Numbered from the stretch's first letter, positions 22,447-30,962 are shown. The stretch is 39,920 nt of DNA from an uncultured Collinsella sp. (GCA_900540905.1 UQHR01000021.1:1-39920); one strand, 5' to 3'. The notes: generated by a model from the sequence alone, not told the origin. A program made the numbers and translations.

Positions 22447-22496
22447 CTGACCAAAAGCTGACCAGCCCGTCAAGCTCGTAGCAAGGTTTTGGTCAG
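22447..22496. promoter_or_regulatory. Cluster of TGACC/GGTCA repeats upstream of cpaB
   Basis: CTGACCAAAA (from 22448), CTGACC (22458-22463) and the inverted TTTTGGTCAG (22487-22496) lie directly upstream of the -35. They form a direct repeat with a 10-base pitch plus an inverted copy. This is a candidate operator for control of the pilus operon. Confidence 0.5.
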
Positions 22497-22535
22497 TACG
22501 TCAGCAAACTGCATGTTTCGAGGCTTTTCCGCAGC

Positions 22536-22570
22536 AAAAAAGCCGTCTCCCGAACAGTTGGGAGACGGCT
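22536..22570 (-). terminator. Terminator of rsgA
   Basis: The minus strand gives AGCCGTCTCCC-AACTGTTC-GGGAGACGGCT followed by TTTTT. An 11-bp stem. Confidence 0.9.
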
Positions 22571-22587
22571 GTCATAGGAAAAATCAA

Positions 22588-23772
22588 TTACAGATGGACA
22601 TCGGGATCGAGCATTTGAGCACTCACGCGCATGGATGACGCCAGGTTTTGGAACGTTTCCAAACGCAGGCTGTCGATCTGCCCGGCGTCCTCGGCCTCGC
22701 GAACGGCACAACCCGGCTCATGGGTATGCGTGCAATCGCCAAACCGGCACGCACGCGATGCCTCGACAATCTCGGGGAAGGCGCGCGCCAGACCCCGCTC
22801 GTGACCCACGAGCGGTAGGCTGCGTAGGCCCGGGGCATCGGCGATCACGCCGGCGTCGCCCGGTAGCGCCACCATCACGCGCGCGACGGTAGTGTGACGG
22901 CCCTGGTCGTCGCGTTCGCGCACACCGCCGGTCGCCAACGCATCGTGGCCCAGCAGCGCATTGAGCAGCGTCGACTTGCCGGCACCCGACTCGCCCAGGA
23001 TCATGGCGCAGCTCCCGGCAGGCACGCAGGCACGGACCTCGTCCAGGCCGCGGCCCTCGGCAGAGGACGTCACGATCACGCGCACGTCCGGACCCACCAG
23101 GCGGCGCACGCGGTCCAGATCGCGCTCGAGCTCCTGGGCATAGCAGCGGTCAGCTTTGGTAAGCACCACCACCGGCTCGGCATCGCAGTCGAGCGCCAAC
23201 ACCAGCGAGCGCGCCACGCGGTCGAGCAGCACCTCACCGGCACCGAGCGTCTGCACGATTAGCACGCTATCCACGTTGGAGCAGAGCACCTGGCGCTCTC
23301 CGCGGGCACGGCCGCGCCAACGCTCAAAGCTCGTACGGCGCGGCAGCACGCACTCAATCACGCCCATATCGTGCCCGGGAGCGCGGCGCACCGCCACACG
23401 GTCGCCCACGGCAGGCAGCAGGACCTCGTCCTCGCCGCGCGACTTGGCAAATCCTACGGCGTGCTCGGCACGGAACGTATCAGTGGCAGTCGCCACCAAC
23501 GGAAACCCGCGGTCCAGGCGCACCACAGCACCGAGCTGCATCTGCTCGGACTCCTCGGCTCGCGCGCAAAAGTCGTCAAATGCAGCCTGCTGAGCCGCAT
23601 CGACCGGCAGGTCATCGAACACCGGAACATCCTGCAACGCATCGAGCCCCGGTACGCTCGCCAACAACTCCTCGGCAGACGCGGGGGCTTCAGTCGCAAG
23701 CTTCCGACGACGGTCACGCTTAGCCCGCGCCCCCGTCGTCTTTTTCTTCGCTTTAGCCTTCGCCTTGCCCAC
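22588..23772 (-). CDS. rsgA: Small ribosomal subunit biogenesis GTPase
   Basis: Circularly permuted GTPase that checks and matures the 30S subunit. 394 residues. After a basic N-terminal tail (GKAKAKAKKKTTGARAKRDRRRK) come an OB fold (about 80-145), the permuted motifs VLTKAD (203-208), GESGAGKST (260-268) and DAPG (312-315), and a zinc knuckle with C342, C347, H349 and C355. The start is a GTG at 23772 with GGAGG five bases upstream; the longer frame has no support. The long basic tail may add RNA binding. It is a single-gene unit between the Tad operon and the ATPase, with its own terminator. Confidence 0.95.
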   Translation of the reverse strand: MGKAKAKAKKKTTGARAKRDRRRKLATEAPASAEELLASVPGLDALQDVPVFDDLPVDAAQQAAFDDFCARAEESEQMQLGAVVRLDRGFPLVATATDTFRAEHAVGFAKSRGEDEVLLPAVGDRVAVRRAPGHDMGVIECVLPRRTSFERWRGRARGERQVLCSNVDSVLIVQTLGAGEVLLDRVARSLVLALDCDAEPVVVLTKADRCYAQELERDLDRVRRLVGPDVRVIVTSSAEGRGLDEVRACVPAGSCAMILGESGAGKSTLLNALLGHDALATGGVRERDDQGRHTTVARVMVALPGDAGVIADAPGLRSLPLVGHERGLARAFPEIVEASRACRFGDCTHTHEPGCAVREAEDAGQIDSLRLETFQNLASSMRVSAQMLDPDVHL

Positions 23773-23820
23773 AAGCGCCTCCCAGCACCATAAATCACAA
23801 CTGAGCAGGTATTTTAAATC

Positions 23821-23854
23821 AAAAAGAGCTGGCCGGGCAAAGCCCGACCAGCTC
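23821..23854 (-). terminator. Terminator downstream of the ATPase and the structured region
   Basis: The minus strand gives GAGCTGGTCGGGC-TTT-GCCCGGCCAGCTC followed by TTTTTGATTT. A 13-bp stem with a short loop. It ends whatever transcript runs from the ATPase or from the structured region at 23860-23969. Confidence 0.92.
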
Positions 23855-23859
23855 ACATA

Positions 23860-23969
23860 CTTTCCCTCAGCTCATGGTCCCGAGAGGCCATCCGAAGGCC
23901 CGCCCGCCGGGAGGGGTTTCTTCTGAGCGATCCCGCAGCGCGAAGCGCGAGGACCAGTGAGGGAGAAAG
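23860..23969 (-). ncRNA. Candidate structured RNA between ATPase and its terminator
   Basis: About 110 bases without a frame. The ends pair: CTTTCCCTCA (23860-23869) with TGAGGGAGAAAG (23958-23969), then GGTCC (23875-23879) with GGACC (23951-23955). Inside are further hairpins, such as GGCC-ATCCGAA-GGCC and CGC-GAA-GCG. A strong terminator follows after about six bases on the minus strand. It may be an independent small RNA or the 3' untranslated end of the ATPase message. I do not recognise a known family (it is not 4.5S, tmRNA or RNase P RNA). Confidence 0.5.
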
Positions 23970-23996
23970 GGCGTGGGGCGGGCCCGGACGAGTACG

Positions 23997-26678
23997 CTAC
24001 TCTTTCTCCACAGCGCGCATGATCGCCTTGTAGATCTCCATCAGCGGGATGATCAGGAAGGCCAGGCCCAAAGCGGCAAGAACGCCCTTGAGCTCAAGCG
24101 TCACAGGGCCAAAGAACATCTCGGCAAGCGTCGGCTGCACGGTCACGATCACCGTCAGCACCAGTGCCAGCGCGGCGGAAGCCCACAGCCACTTGTTCTG
24201 CTTTTTCATGGTGAACAGCGACGCACGACGGCTGCGCATATTGAAGCAGTGGAAAATCTCGACCATGTTGAGCGTGATGAACGCCATCATCACGCCTTCC
24301 TCGTCGGCATTGCCGGCGATCATATCGGCGATGTGGATGTAGCCCATGTCAAAGTACACGCCCACAAAGAAGCTCGCCAGCACCAGCACGGTGATGATCA
24401 GGCCCTGGACCACGCAGTCCAGACCCATATGTCCGGCAAAGACGCCGTCCTTGGCGTTGCGCGGCTTGCGCTTCATGATGTCGCCCTCGGCATCCTCCAT
24501 GCCCAGCGCGAGCGCGGGGAAGCAGTCGGTGACCAGGTTCACCCACAGCAGCTGCACCGGCTGAAAGATGGTAAAGCCGATGAGCGTGGCGATAAACACC
24601 GAGAAGACCTCGGCAAGGTTGGCCGAAAGCAGGAACTGGATGACCTTGCGGATGTTGTCGTAGATGCGACGGCCCTCTTCGCAGGCACCGATGATGGTGG
24701 CGAAGTTGTCGTCGGCGAGCACCATGTCGGCAACGTTCTTGGTGACGTCGGTACCGGTGATGCCCATGCCCACGCCGATGTCGGCACGCTTGATGGACGG
24801 GGCGTCGTTGACGCCGTCGCCCGTCATGGCCACGATCTGGTCGCGCGACTTCCAAGCCTCGACGATGCGGGTCTTATGCTCGGGCTGAACGCGGGCGTAC
24901 ACGCCGTAGTCCTCGATGTGCGCGTCGAGCTCCTCGTCGCTCATGCGATCGAGGTCGGCACCGGTGATGGCATGGCTGCGATCGGTGACGATGCCCAGCT
25001 GCTTGGCGATGGCCACGGCGGTGTCGATGTGGTCGCCCGTAATCATGACGGTGCGAATACCGGCATCGTGGGCCTCGCGGATGGCGTCGGCGACCTCGGG
25101 GCGGACAGGGTCAATCATGCCGGACAGGCCGCAGAAGACCAGGTCGTGCTCGAGCGCAGCGGGGCTGCAGTCGCTCGGGACCTCGGTGTAGGTGCGGCTT
25201 GCCAGCGCCAGCACGCGCAGGGCCTCGTCGGCCATGGCCTTGTTGGCGGCCACGAGCTCGGCGCGACGCTCCTCGGTCAGCGGAACGACCTTGTCGCCGT
25301 CGTAGATATGGGTGCACAGGCCGATCACCACGTCGGGCGCGCCCTTGGTGTACTGCTCGTACTCGCCATCCAGGGTCTCGACGACCACGGACATCATCTT
25401 GCGGCCCGAGTCGAACGGGGCCTCGCCCACGCGCGGGTGCTCGGCGGTCAGGCCAGTAAGACCAGCCTTGCCGGCATCGTTGACGAGCGCGCACTCGGTC
25501 GGCTCGCCCACGGCCTCGCCCAGTTCCTCGTCCCACTGGGCATCGGAGCAAAGGGCCATACCGGCCAGGAACTTCTCCTTAGGCGCGGCGAGCTCGTGCT
25601 TGACGACGGTCATCTTGTTTTGGGTAAGGGTGCCGGTCTTGTCGGAGCAGATGGTCTGTGTGCAGCCGAGGGTCTCGACGGCAGAGAGCTTGCGGATAAT
25701 CGCCTGGCGCTTGGCCATCTTGGTCACGCCAAGCGACAGCACGATGGTCACGACGGCGACCAGGCCCTCGGGGATGGCGGCGACGGCGAGCGAGACGGCG
25801 ACCATAAAGGTGTCGAGCAGGGCGGTCGGGTCGGTGAGGACGTTGCCCACGCCGTGGCGGATGATGTCGACGCCAAAGATGACGACGCAGATGATGATAA
25901 CCATGATGGTGAGGATGCGGCTGAGCTCGGCAAGCTTCACCTGCAGCGGCGTGAGCTCTTCCTTAGCCTCGGCCAGGGCGCCGGCGATCTTACCCATCTC
26001 GGTGTTCATGCCGGTGCCGACCACGACGGCGCGGCCGCGGCCGTATACCACGGTGGAACCCATGTAGCACATGTTCTTGCGGTCGCCGAGCGGCACGTCA
26101 TCGGTGCCGGTGGCGAGCTCGATCACGTTGGCATGCTTCTCGACAGGCACGGACTCGCCGGTGAGTGCAGCCTCCTCGATCTTCATCGTGGCGCTCTCGA
26201 GCACGCGGCAGTCGGCCGGGACGGAGTCGCCCGCCTCGAGCATGATCACATCGCCGGGCACGAGCTCGGCGCTCGGCAGGTGCACGAGCTTGCCGTCGCG
26301 CAGCACCTTGGACTGCGCCGCGCTCATCTCCTGCAGGGCCTCGAGAGCCTCCTCGCTTTTAGCCTCTTGGACCACGCCCAGCACCGAGTTGACGATAACG
26401 ACGAACATGATGATGGCGACATCGGCAAAGTCGGGCTCGCCCTTGACCATGCCCGTGAGTGCACTGATGACGGCGGCAACGATCAGCATGATGACCATGG
26501 GGTCGGCCATCTGCTCAAAGAAGCGCTTCCACAACGGCGTCTTCTCGGCTTCCTCGAGCTTGTTAGGGCCTGTCTTGGCGAGGCGCGACGACGCCTCGTC
26601 GTTGCTCAGGCCGAGGTTCTCATCGACACCTTGGTCGCTGAGTACCTCCGCCGCGGCGGACAGGTATTCCTTTTGCAT
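23997..26678 (-). CDS. P-type Ca2+-transporting ATPase (P2A type)
   Basis: 893 residues with a cation-transporting N-domain (about 1-50), two membrane helices near 55-105, the actuator loop TGES (173-176) and the PEGL ion site in M4 (303-306, Glu304). The phosphorylation site DKTGTLT has Asp346, the hinge is GDGVNDAPS, and M6 reads NLVTDCFPALALG with the Asn, Thr and Asp of the calcium sites. It exports Ca2+ from the cytoplasm at the cost of ATP. Mn2+ cannot be excluded. ATG 26678 follows GGAGGGG. It is a single gene with its own promoter and terminator. Confidence 0.94.
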   Translation of the reverse strand: MQKEYLSAAAEVLSDQGVDENLGLSNDEASSRLAKTGPNKLEEAEKTPLWKRFFEQMADPMVIMLIVAAVISALTGMVKGEPDFADVAIIMFVVIVNSVLGVVQEAKSEEALEALQEMSAAQSKVLRDGKLVHLPSAELVPGDVIMLEAGDSVPADCRVLESATMKIEEAALTGESVPVEKHANVIELATGTDDVPLGDRKNMCYMGSTVVYGRGRAVVVGTGMNTEMGKIAGALAEAKEELTPLQVKLAELSRILTIMVIIICVVIFGVDIIRHGVGNVLTDPTALLDTFMVAVSLAVAAIPEGLVAVVTIVLSLGVTKMAKRQAIIRKLSAVETLGCTQTICSDKTGTLTQNKMTVVKHELAAPKEKFLAGMALCSDAQWDEELGEAVGEPTECALVNDAGKAGLTGLTAEHPRVGEAPFDSGRKMMSVVVETLDGEYEQYTKGAPDVVIGLCTHIYDGDKVVPLTEERRAELVAANKAMADEALRVLALASRTYTEVPSDCSPAALEHDLVFCGLSGMIDPVRPEVADAIREAHDAGIRTVMITGDHIDTAVAIAKQLGIVTDRSHAITGADLDRMSDEELDAHIEDYGVYARVQPEHKTRIVEAWKSRDQIVAMTGDGVNDAPSIKRADIGVGMGITGTDVTKNVADMVLADDNFATIIGACEEGRRIYDNIRKVIQFLLSANLAEVFSVFIATLIGFTIFQPVQLLWVNLVTDCFPALALGMEDAEGDIMKRKPRNAKDGVFAGHMGLDCVVQGLIITVLVLASFFVGVYFDMGYIHIADMIAGNADEEGVMMAFITLNMVEIFHCFNMRSRRASLFTMKKQNKWLWASAALALVLTVIVTVQPTLAEMFFGPVTLELKGVLAALGLAFLIIPLMEIYKAIMRAVEKE

Positions 26679-26689
26679 ATAGAGTCCCC

Positions 26690-26741
26690 TCCTGGGATTC
26701 GGGCCACTCAGCAGATTGATGCCCGATTATAATTCCCAGGA
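26690..26741. promoter_or_regulatory. Inverted repeat over the ATPase promoter
   Basis: Arms TCCTGGGATTCGGG (26690-26703) and CCCGATTATAATTCCCAGGA (26722-26741) pair except for a TTATAA insert. The right arm includes a TATAAT on the minus strand (26726-26731). The -35 is unclear. A repressor bound here could block the promoter. Confidence 0.4.
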
Positions 26742-27026
26742 GAAGGGCAAGGGCTCATCAAGGCTGCCGTGCTGAGCGGCAGTTGATAGTGGAGCTATGG
26801 TACCCCAAAGCGGCACGTCTAGCCAAAACATTCCAATTGGAAACACGGCTCGAGTGCAACGATGCAGACCGTGTGATGCTCAACATTGATAAAACGTTTT
26901 TTCTTCGGTGCATCATCAAACTGAAATATCGCCCAGATAGCAGCGGTTAGAACGGTTGGTAAAGTTTTTGCATATACCGTTTTTACCGCAAAAAATGAAC
27001 TTCTAATTCGGCATACGGTCGATTTT
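26742..27026. other. Non-coding region between the ATPase and pyk
   Basis: No gene seen. A small hairpin, CTGCCG-N7-CGGCAG, lies near 26764. From about 26880 the DNA becomes AT-rich, with TTTTTGC and GCAAAAA arms near 26970-26995 and GGTAAA/TTTACC arms around them. A 75-codon minus-strand frame (26819-27046) does not look coding. Confidence 0.5.
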
Positions 27027-27057
27027 TTGGGGTATTCGGTCGGCATTTCGTTATAAT
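27027..27057 (+). promoter_or_regulatory. Promoter of pyk
   Basis: A perfect TATAAT at 27052-27057 lies 63 bases ahead of the start codon. The best -35 is TTGGGG at 27027 with a long 19-base spacer. The -10 is the strong part. Confidence 0.65.
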
Positions 27058-27120
27058 CATCTCAGTTTTATTTCTTATGGTTTATCTATCAGCGCAAGAC
27101 GATGTCAGATGGAGGTCTGA

Positions 27121-28581
27121 ATGTACAAGCGCACCAAGATTGTATGCACCATGGGTCCCGCCTGCGATAGCGACGAGACCATCCGCGAGATGATCAAGGC
27201 GGGCATGAACGTCGCCCGTTTTAACTTCTCGCACGGATCCTACGACGAGCACCACGGTCGCATCGAGCGCGTCCGTCGTATTTCCAAGGAGCTCGGTCTG
27301 CCCGTCGGCATCCTGCTCGACACCAAGGGCCCCGAGGTCCGCACCGGCCTTCTGGTCGACGGCAAGAAGGTTGCCGTCAAGACCGGCGATAAGATCGTCG
27401 TCACCGCTCAGCCCACGTCCGAGGATTTCCACGGCACCTCTGAGCACATCTCCCTCGACTACCTGGCTCTGCCCTCCGAGGTCGAGAAGGGCTCCCTTAT
27501 CCTGATTGACGATGGCCTGGTTGCCCTCGAGGTCGAGTCCGTCGACGGCCAGGACATGACCTGCGTCGTCAAGAACGACGGCCTGATCGGCGAGCGCAAG
27601 GGCGTCAACATGCCCAACGTCAACATCTCGCTGCCCGCCATCACCGAGCGCGATCGTCAGGACATCCTCTTTGGCCTGACCGAGAACATCGACTACATCG
27701 CCGCTTCCTTCATCCGCGACGGCGAGTCCGTCCGCGGCATCCGCGAGCTTTGCCGTGAGAACGGCGGCGAGCACGTGACGATCTTCCCGAAGATCGAGTG
27801 CGCCCTGGGCGTCGAGAACTTCGACGAGATCCTCGAGGCTTCCGACGGCATCATGGTCGCCCGTGGCGACCTGGGCATCGAGATCAAGCCCGAGCTCGTT
27901 CCGCACATCCAGAAGGAGATCATCGCCAAGTGCAACGCGGCCTACAAGCCCGTTATCACCGCTACGCAGATGCTCGACTCCATGCAGCAGAACCCGCGCC
28001 CGACGCGCGCCGAGGTTGCCGACGTTGCTAACGCCATTTACGACGGCACCGACGCCGTCATGCTGTCCGGCGAGTCCGCTGCCGGTAAGTACCCGGTCGA
28101 GGCCGTTAAGATGCAGGCCAGCATTGCTCTCGAGACCGAGAAGTACCTCCCGGCCCACGCTCCGCTCGAGGTTCCGGCCGATGCTCACGGCACCCGCGTC
28201 GTCAACAACGTTGTGGGTATGTCCGCTGTGAACATGGCCACCACCGTTGGCGCCAAGTGCATCACCGTGCCGACGACCACCGGTCGTACCGCTCGCCTGA
28301 TCTCGCACTTCCGTCCCAACATGCCGATCTGCGCGTTCTCCCGCCACGAGTGGGCCGTCCAGCAGATGATCATGTACTGGGGCGTTATCCCGCACCAGGC
28401 CGAGATTACCCAGGGCACCGTCAACGGCACGATCGTCAAGGCGATCGAGACCGCTAAGGAGCTCGGCTACGTCAAGACTGGCGATTTGACCGTCGCTACC
28501 GCCGGCGATCCCCGTATGAGCGTCCAGCTCGAGGACAAGGTTTCCTCGACCAACGTCGCTTACGTCGCTCAGGTGCGCTAA
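27121..28581 (+). CDS. pyk: Pyruvate kinase
   Basis: Last step of glycolysis: turns phosphoenolpyruvate and ADP into pyruvate and ATP. 486 residues. Visible motifs are TKIVCTMGPA at the N-terminus, MNVARFNFSHG (about 29-39), LLDTKGPEVRTG (about 66-77), FPKIE (about 223), the MVARGDLGIE signature (about 250) and PVITATQMLDSM (about 280). The C-terminal domain ends at VAYVAQVR; no PEP-utilising extra domain is present. ATG 27121 follows GGAGG by five bases. Codon use is more biased (many GTC, CGT, GCT) than neighbours, consistent with high expression. A long antisense frame lies opposite but is not supported. Confidence 0.98.
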   Translation: MYKRTKIVCTMGPACDSDETIREMIKAGMNVARFNFSHGSYDEHHGRIERVRRISKELGLPVGILLDTKGPEVRTGLLVDGKKVAVKTGDKIVVTAQPTSEDFHGTSEHISLDYLALPSEVEKGSLILIDDGLVALEVESVDGQDMTCVVKNDGLIGERKGVNMPNVNISLPAITERDRQDILFGLTENIDYIAASFIRDGESVRGIRELCRENGGEHVTIFPKIECALGVENFDEILEASDGIMVARGDLGIEIKPELVPHIQKEIIAKCNAAYKPVITATQMLDSMQQNPRPTRAEVADVANAIYDGTDAVMLSGESAAGKYPVEAVKMQASIALETEKYLPAHAPLEVPADAHGTRVVNNVVGMSAVNMATTVGAKCITVPTTTGRTARLISHFRPNMPICAFSRHEWAVQQMIMYWGVIPHQAEITQGTVNGTIVKAIETAKELGYVKTGDLTVATAGDPRMSVQLEDKVSSTNVAYVAQVR

Positions 28582-28610
28582 ATCGCACTTGCAAGCAGAT
28601 TTGCATTGCA

Positions 28611-28646
28611 AAGGGGCCCGGAAGGCTTCGCCTTCCGGGCCCCTTT
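28611..28646 (+). terminator. Terminator of pyk
   Basis: AAGGGGCCCGGAAGGC-TTC-GCCTTCCGGGCCCC followed by TTTTCTG, 30 bases after the stop. A perfect 14-bp or longer stem. Confidence 0.92.
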
Positions 28647-29000
28647 TCTGTGCCATTGCCGGCACGCGGCAAAATACGCACTCATTTCTTTACCAAAAGT
28701 GCGAAATCCACCCTTCGAGGCCCAAAAAATAAAGTCCCAAGCGCTAAAAGTGTTCGCCCGGTGGCAAACCCGCACCTTGACCGACGCTGCTAAATCGTTT
28801 TAGCAAGAGTCAGATCGACCTGGTTTTCGGAAGTGCGGGGAAAAATTGCTTACCCCCGAGCACAAGCCCTTTTATTTCAACAAAACCCCTGATAAAGTTG
28901 GCTCAAATACCGCTTGTGCTTTGCCTGTTTGTCTTTTTCCCCGCACTTCCGAAACCGATAGCCTTTCTAGCCCAAACAACGCTCGAACGATCGGATTGCC
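28647..29000. other. Intergenic region between pyk and the 357-residue gene
   Basis: No gene seen. It holds a small perfect hairpin (TGCTAAA-TCGT-TTTAGCA, 28788-28805) and a larger nested inverted repeat at 28822-28956. The region is less GC-rich than the flanking genes. No clear promoter of the next gene could be fixed. Confidence 0.5.
28822..28956. repeat. Nested inverted repeat upstream of the 357-residue gene
   Basis: The outer arms GGTTTTCGGAAGTGCGGGGA (starting 28822) and TCCCCGCACTTCCGAAACC (ending 28956) pair over about 23 of 24 bases. The inner arms AGCACAAGC (28859-28867) and GCTTGTGCT (28913-28921) pair fully. It could be a MITE-like element or a large cruciform regulatory site. 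Confidence 0.75.
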
Positions 29001-30074
29001 ATGTCATTTCTCGCTTGCGGACCCACAGCTTTTCAGTACTATCGCATCCCGCCCCAGATACTAGGACTCTATCCGGCAATCCTGCCGCCCGACCATGACC
29101 ATCGCTTGGTGCATTACTCAAAACAACCAGTATTTAAAGACTTGCTCGGCACACCAGTTTGGAGATTCGTGGGCGAAAGAAAACAGCGCGCGAACGGAAA
29201 GCTATTTCATAGCCGTCTGCTAACCCAAGAGCCGCCTCCTGGGTCGTTTAGGCAGACTGAGCATGGGTTTGATGTCACGTCCCCGGAGTTCACACTGCTC
29301 AACCTTGCTACGCAGGTCTCGCGCAACCAGTTACTCATGGCTTGCTACGAGATGTGCGGCTCCTTTGCAGTGTTCACGCCTTGTAAACGGGCGCAGCAGC
29401 AGCTCGATGAAGCAATTTCGCTTAAGCTCATTCCGCCCGACTGTGGTTGGAAACGCGTTGTCGACACCAAGGGCAATGACACCAACCTGTGGAAGCGCCC
29501 ACCGCTCCTCAGCGCAGCGGATATCGCCGCGTTCGCCAAGCAGGCCGCAGGCCTGCGCGGCGTTAAACAACTGCGCTGGGCAGCCGAGCACATGACGGGG
29601 CAGACCGCCTCACCCTTCGAAGTACAGACCTCCATGCTTGTCTCGCTCCCCCGCGACGAGGGCGGCATGGGCATCAACATCGCAAACAACGTGCGCATCC
29701 CACTCAGCGACGCCGCACGCTCACTGTATGACAAAACCTGCTGCTACGCCGATATCCTCATAGAGAGCAACATCGACAGCATGGGCGTCATTTTGGAATG
29801 CCAAGGCCGCTCCGCCCATGACAGCGAAGCCGCAAGTCTCTCCGATGCCGAGCGCACCACCGCCCTCACAAGCATGGGCTATGACGTTATCCAGATAACC
29901 TATGAGCAAATCAAGGACACGAAGAGCTTTAACAACATCGCCGAGCTCATTCATAAAAAGGCGGGGCTCCCCTACATCCCAAAGACCGATCAGGAACGCA
30001 CCGCCGCAGAAACCCTGCGACGGGAGCTGTTGGTCAATTGGGGTGAACTGTTCACCGTCAAGCCGGCCGGCTAG
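29001..30074 (+). CDS. Unknown protein with AbiEi-like start and nuclease-like end
   Basis: 357 residues. The N-terminal SFLACGPTAFQYYRIP resembles the opening of AbiEi-type proteins, where a helix-turn-helix is followed by GxTALxYW. The middle part TSPEFTLLNLATQVSRNQLLMACYEMCGS (about 92-120) also fits that group. The C-terminal DILIESNIDSMGVILECQGRSAH (about 252-274) with RTTALTSMGYDVIQITYEQI has the spacing D-(x)n-E-x-Q of PD-(D/E)xK or DUF559-like nuclease folds. This is inference from motifs. No partner toxin gene lies beside it. The ATG at 29001 has only a weak Shine-Dalgarno. The 3' end overlaps the opposite gene by four bases. Confidence 0.6.
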   Translation: MSFLACGPTAFQYYRIPPQILGLYPAILPPDHDHRLVHYSKQPVFKDLLGTPVWRFVGERKQRANGKLFHSRLLTQEPPPGSFRQTEHGFDVTSPEFTLLNLATQVSRNQLLMACYEMCGSFAVFTPCKRAQQQLDEAISLKLIPPDCGWKRVVDTKGNDTNLWKRPPLLSAADIAAFAKQAAGLRGVKQLRWAAEHMTGQTASPFEVQTSMLVSLPRDEGGMGINIANNVRIPLSDAARSLYDKTCCYADILIESNIDSMGVILECQGRSAHDSEAASLSDAERTTALTSMGYDVIQITYEQIKDTKSFNNIAELIHKKAGLPYIPKTDQERTAAETLRRELLVNWGELFTVKPAG

Positions 30075-30919
30075 CAGCTAGCGATCAGAGGGGCTGCGGG
30101 GACGTCAGAAGCGGCAACGCGAGCCGCAAATCCCGCCTCGGTTAGCTCGATGACCTCGGTAAACGTCGCGTCGAAGAATTCCTCGGTCAGCAGGCGGTAT
30201 GGCGGATGGTCGGGATCGCCGGGGTTTTCGCGTACAATCTCGTGCATGACGCCGATGGTCTTGAGCACATACTCTTTATGGATGGGATACTGCCCAAAAC
30301 GCGTCGCAGCGGTATACAGGCGATCGGTCGCACGCGGAATCGAAACAATGCCGAGCGTCTTGCCAAACCAGTCAAAGTCGCCTTGCTTTTTAATGCGGAA
30401 CTCCTCGCACGGCTTGCCGCCGTGCGCCTCCAGGTACTGATTCACGCGCGTATTCCATACGGTATCGGCCACCAGATGCGACCAGACACCCAATGTCAAA
30501 TCGAGCAACGACTGCGCCACGTCCTCGGACGCAAGCGAGAACTCACGAGCGCCGGGACCGACAACCGGCTCGGCATCCCTGTAGCGCTGGGGATAGTGCA
30601 CGCGATTCAGTCGCTCGCGCTCCTCGACAATCGAGGTAGCCGCGGCTGGCGCACCGGTGGGCGAACTTTTAAGCAACGGTGCCACATAGGTATCCCAGAA
30701 CTCATGCTCACGAGGCTTAGGGATAGGCTCGGGCTTTGCAAAGTGCGTAATGCGGTACGGGATGGGATCGGCGATGCCAGGGACCATATAGCCCACGAAG
30801 ATATCCGGAACCACGCAGCCAAACAAAAAGGCATTGCGGTCGCGCACGCTATTGGCAAGTGCACCGGTGCGCTCCAGCAAACGCTCCGTCTGAGCGATAT
30901 GAATGTTCCAACTTGGCAT
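30071..30919 (-). CDS. Zinc-dependent phospholipase C family protein
   Basis: 282 residues from ATG 30919 (MPSWNIHIAQTERLL) with GGGGG upstream. The start resembles the Zn-dependent PLC family, where an early Trp and His (W4, H7) lie at the metal site. Later His residues in ITHFAKP, HEFWDTYV and LGVWSHLVADTVWN (about 148-161) would complete it. No signal peptide is present, so the enzyme, if active, acts inside the cell. The stop codon shares CTAG with the stop of the opposite gene. Confidence 0.75.
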   Translation of the reverse strand: MPSWNIHIAQTERLLERTGALANSVRDRNAFLFGCVVPDIFVGYMVPGIADPIPYRITHFAKPEPIPKPREHEFWDTYVAPLLKSSPTGAPAAATSIVEERERLNRVHYPQRYRDAEPVVGPGAREFSLASEDVAQSLLDLTLGVWSHLVADTVWNTRVNQYLEAHGGKPCEEFRIKKQGDFDWFGKTLGIVSIPRATDRLYTAATRFGQYPIHKEYVLKTIGVMHEIVRENPGDPDHPPYRLLTEEFFDATFTEVIELTEAGFAARVAASDVPAAPLIASC

Positions 30920-30962
30920 AGCCACCCCCATAAAAAACCTGGATAACTATACCATCACGGCA

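Noticed and set aside
23860..23969. 4.5S (SRP) RNA, tmRNA or RNase P RNA
   Set aside because: The conserved words of these RNAs (for example the GGAA-loop SRP domain) are not found.
23973..26732. 919-codon plus-strand frame opposite the Ca2+ ATPase
   Set aside because: A shadow frame rich in His, Asp, Gly and Val; no start site of quality and no domain.
26819..27046. 75-codon minus-strand frame upstream of pyk
   Set aside because: AT-rich non-coding DNA with no Shine-Dalgarno and no likeness to a protein family; overlaps promoter sequence of pyk.
27082..28665. 527-codon minus-strand frame opposite pyk
   Set aside because: It is the mirror of a highly biased GC-rich gene; the product is low-complexity and shows no family motifs, while pyruvate kinase on the plus strand is certain.
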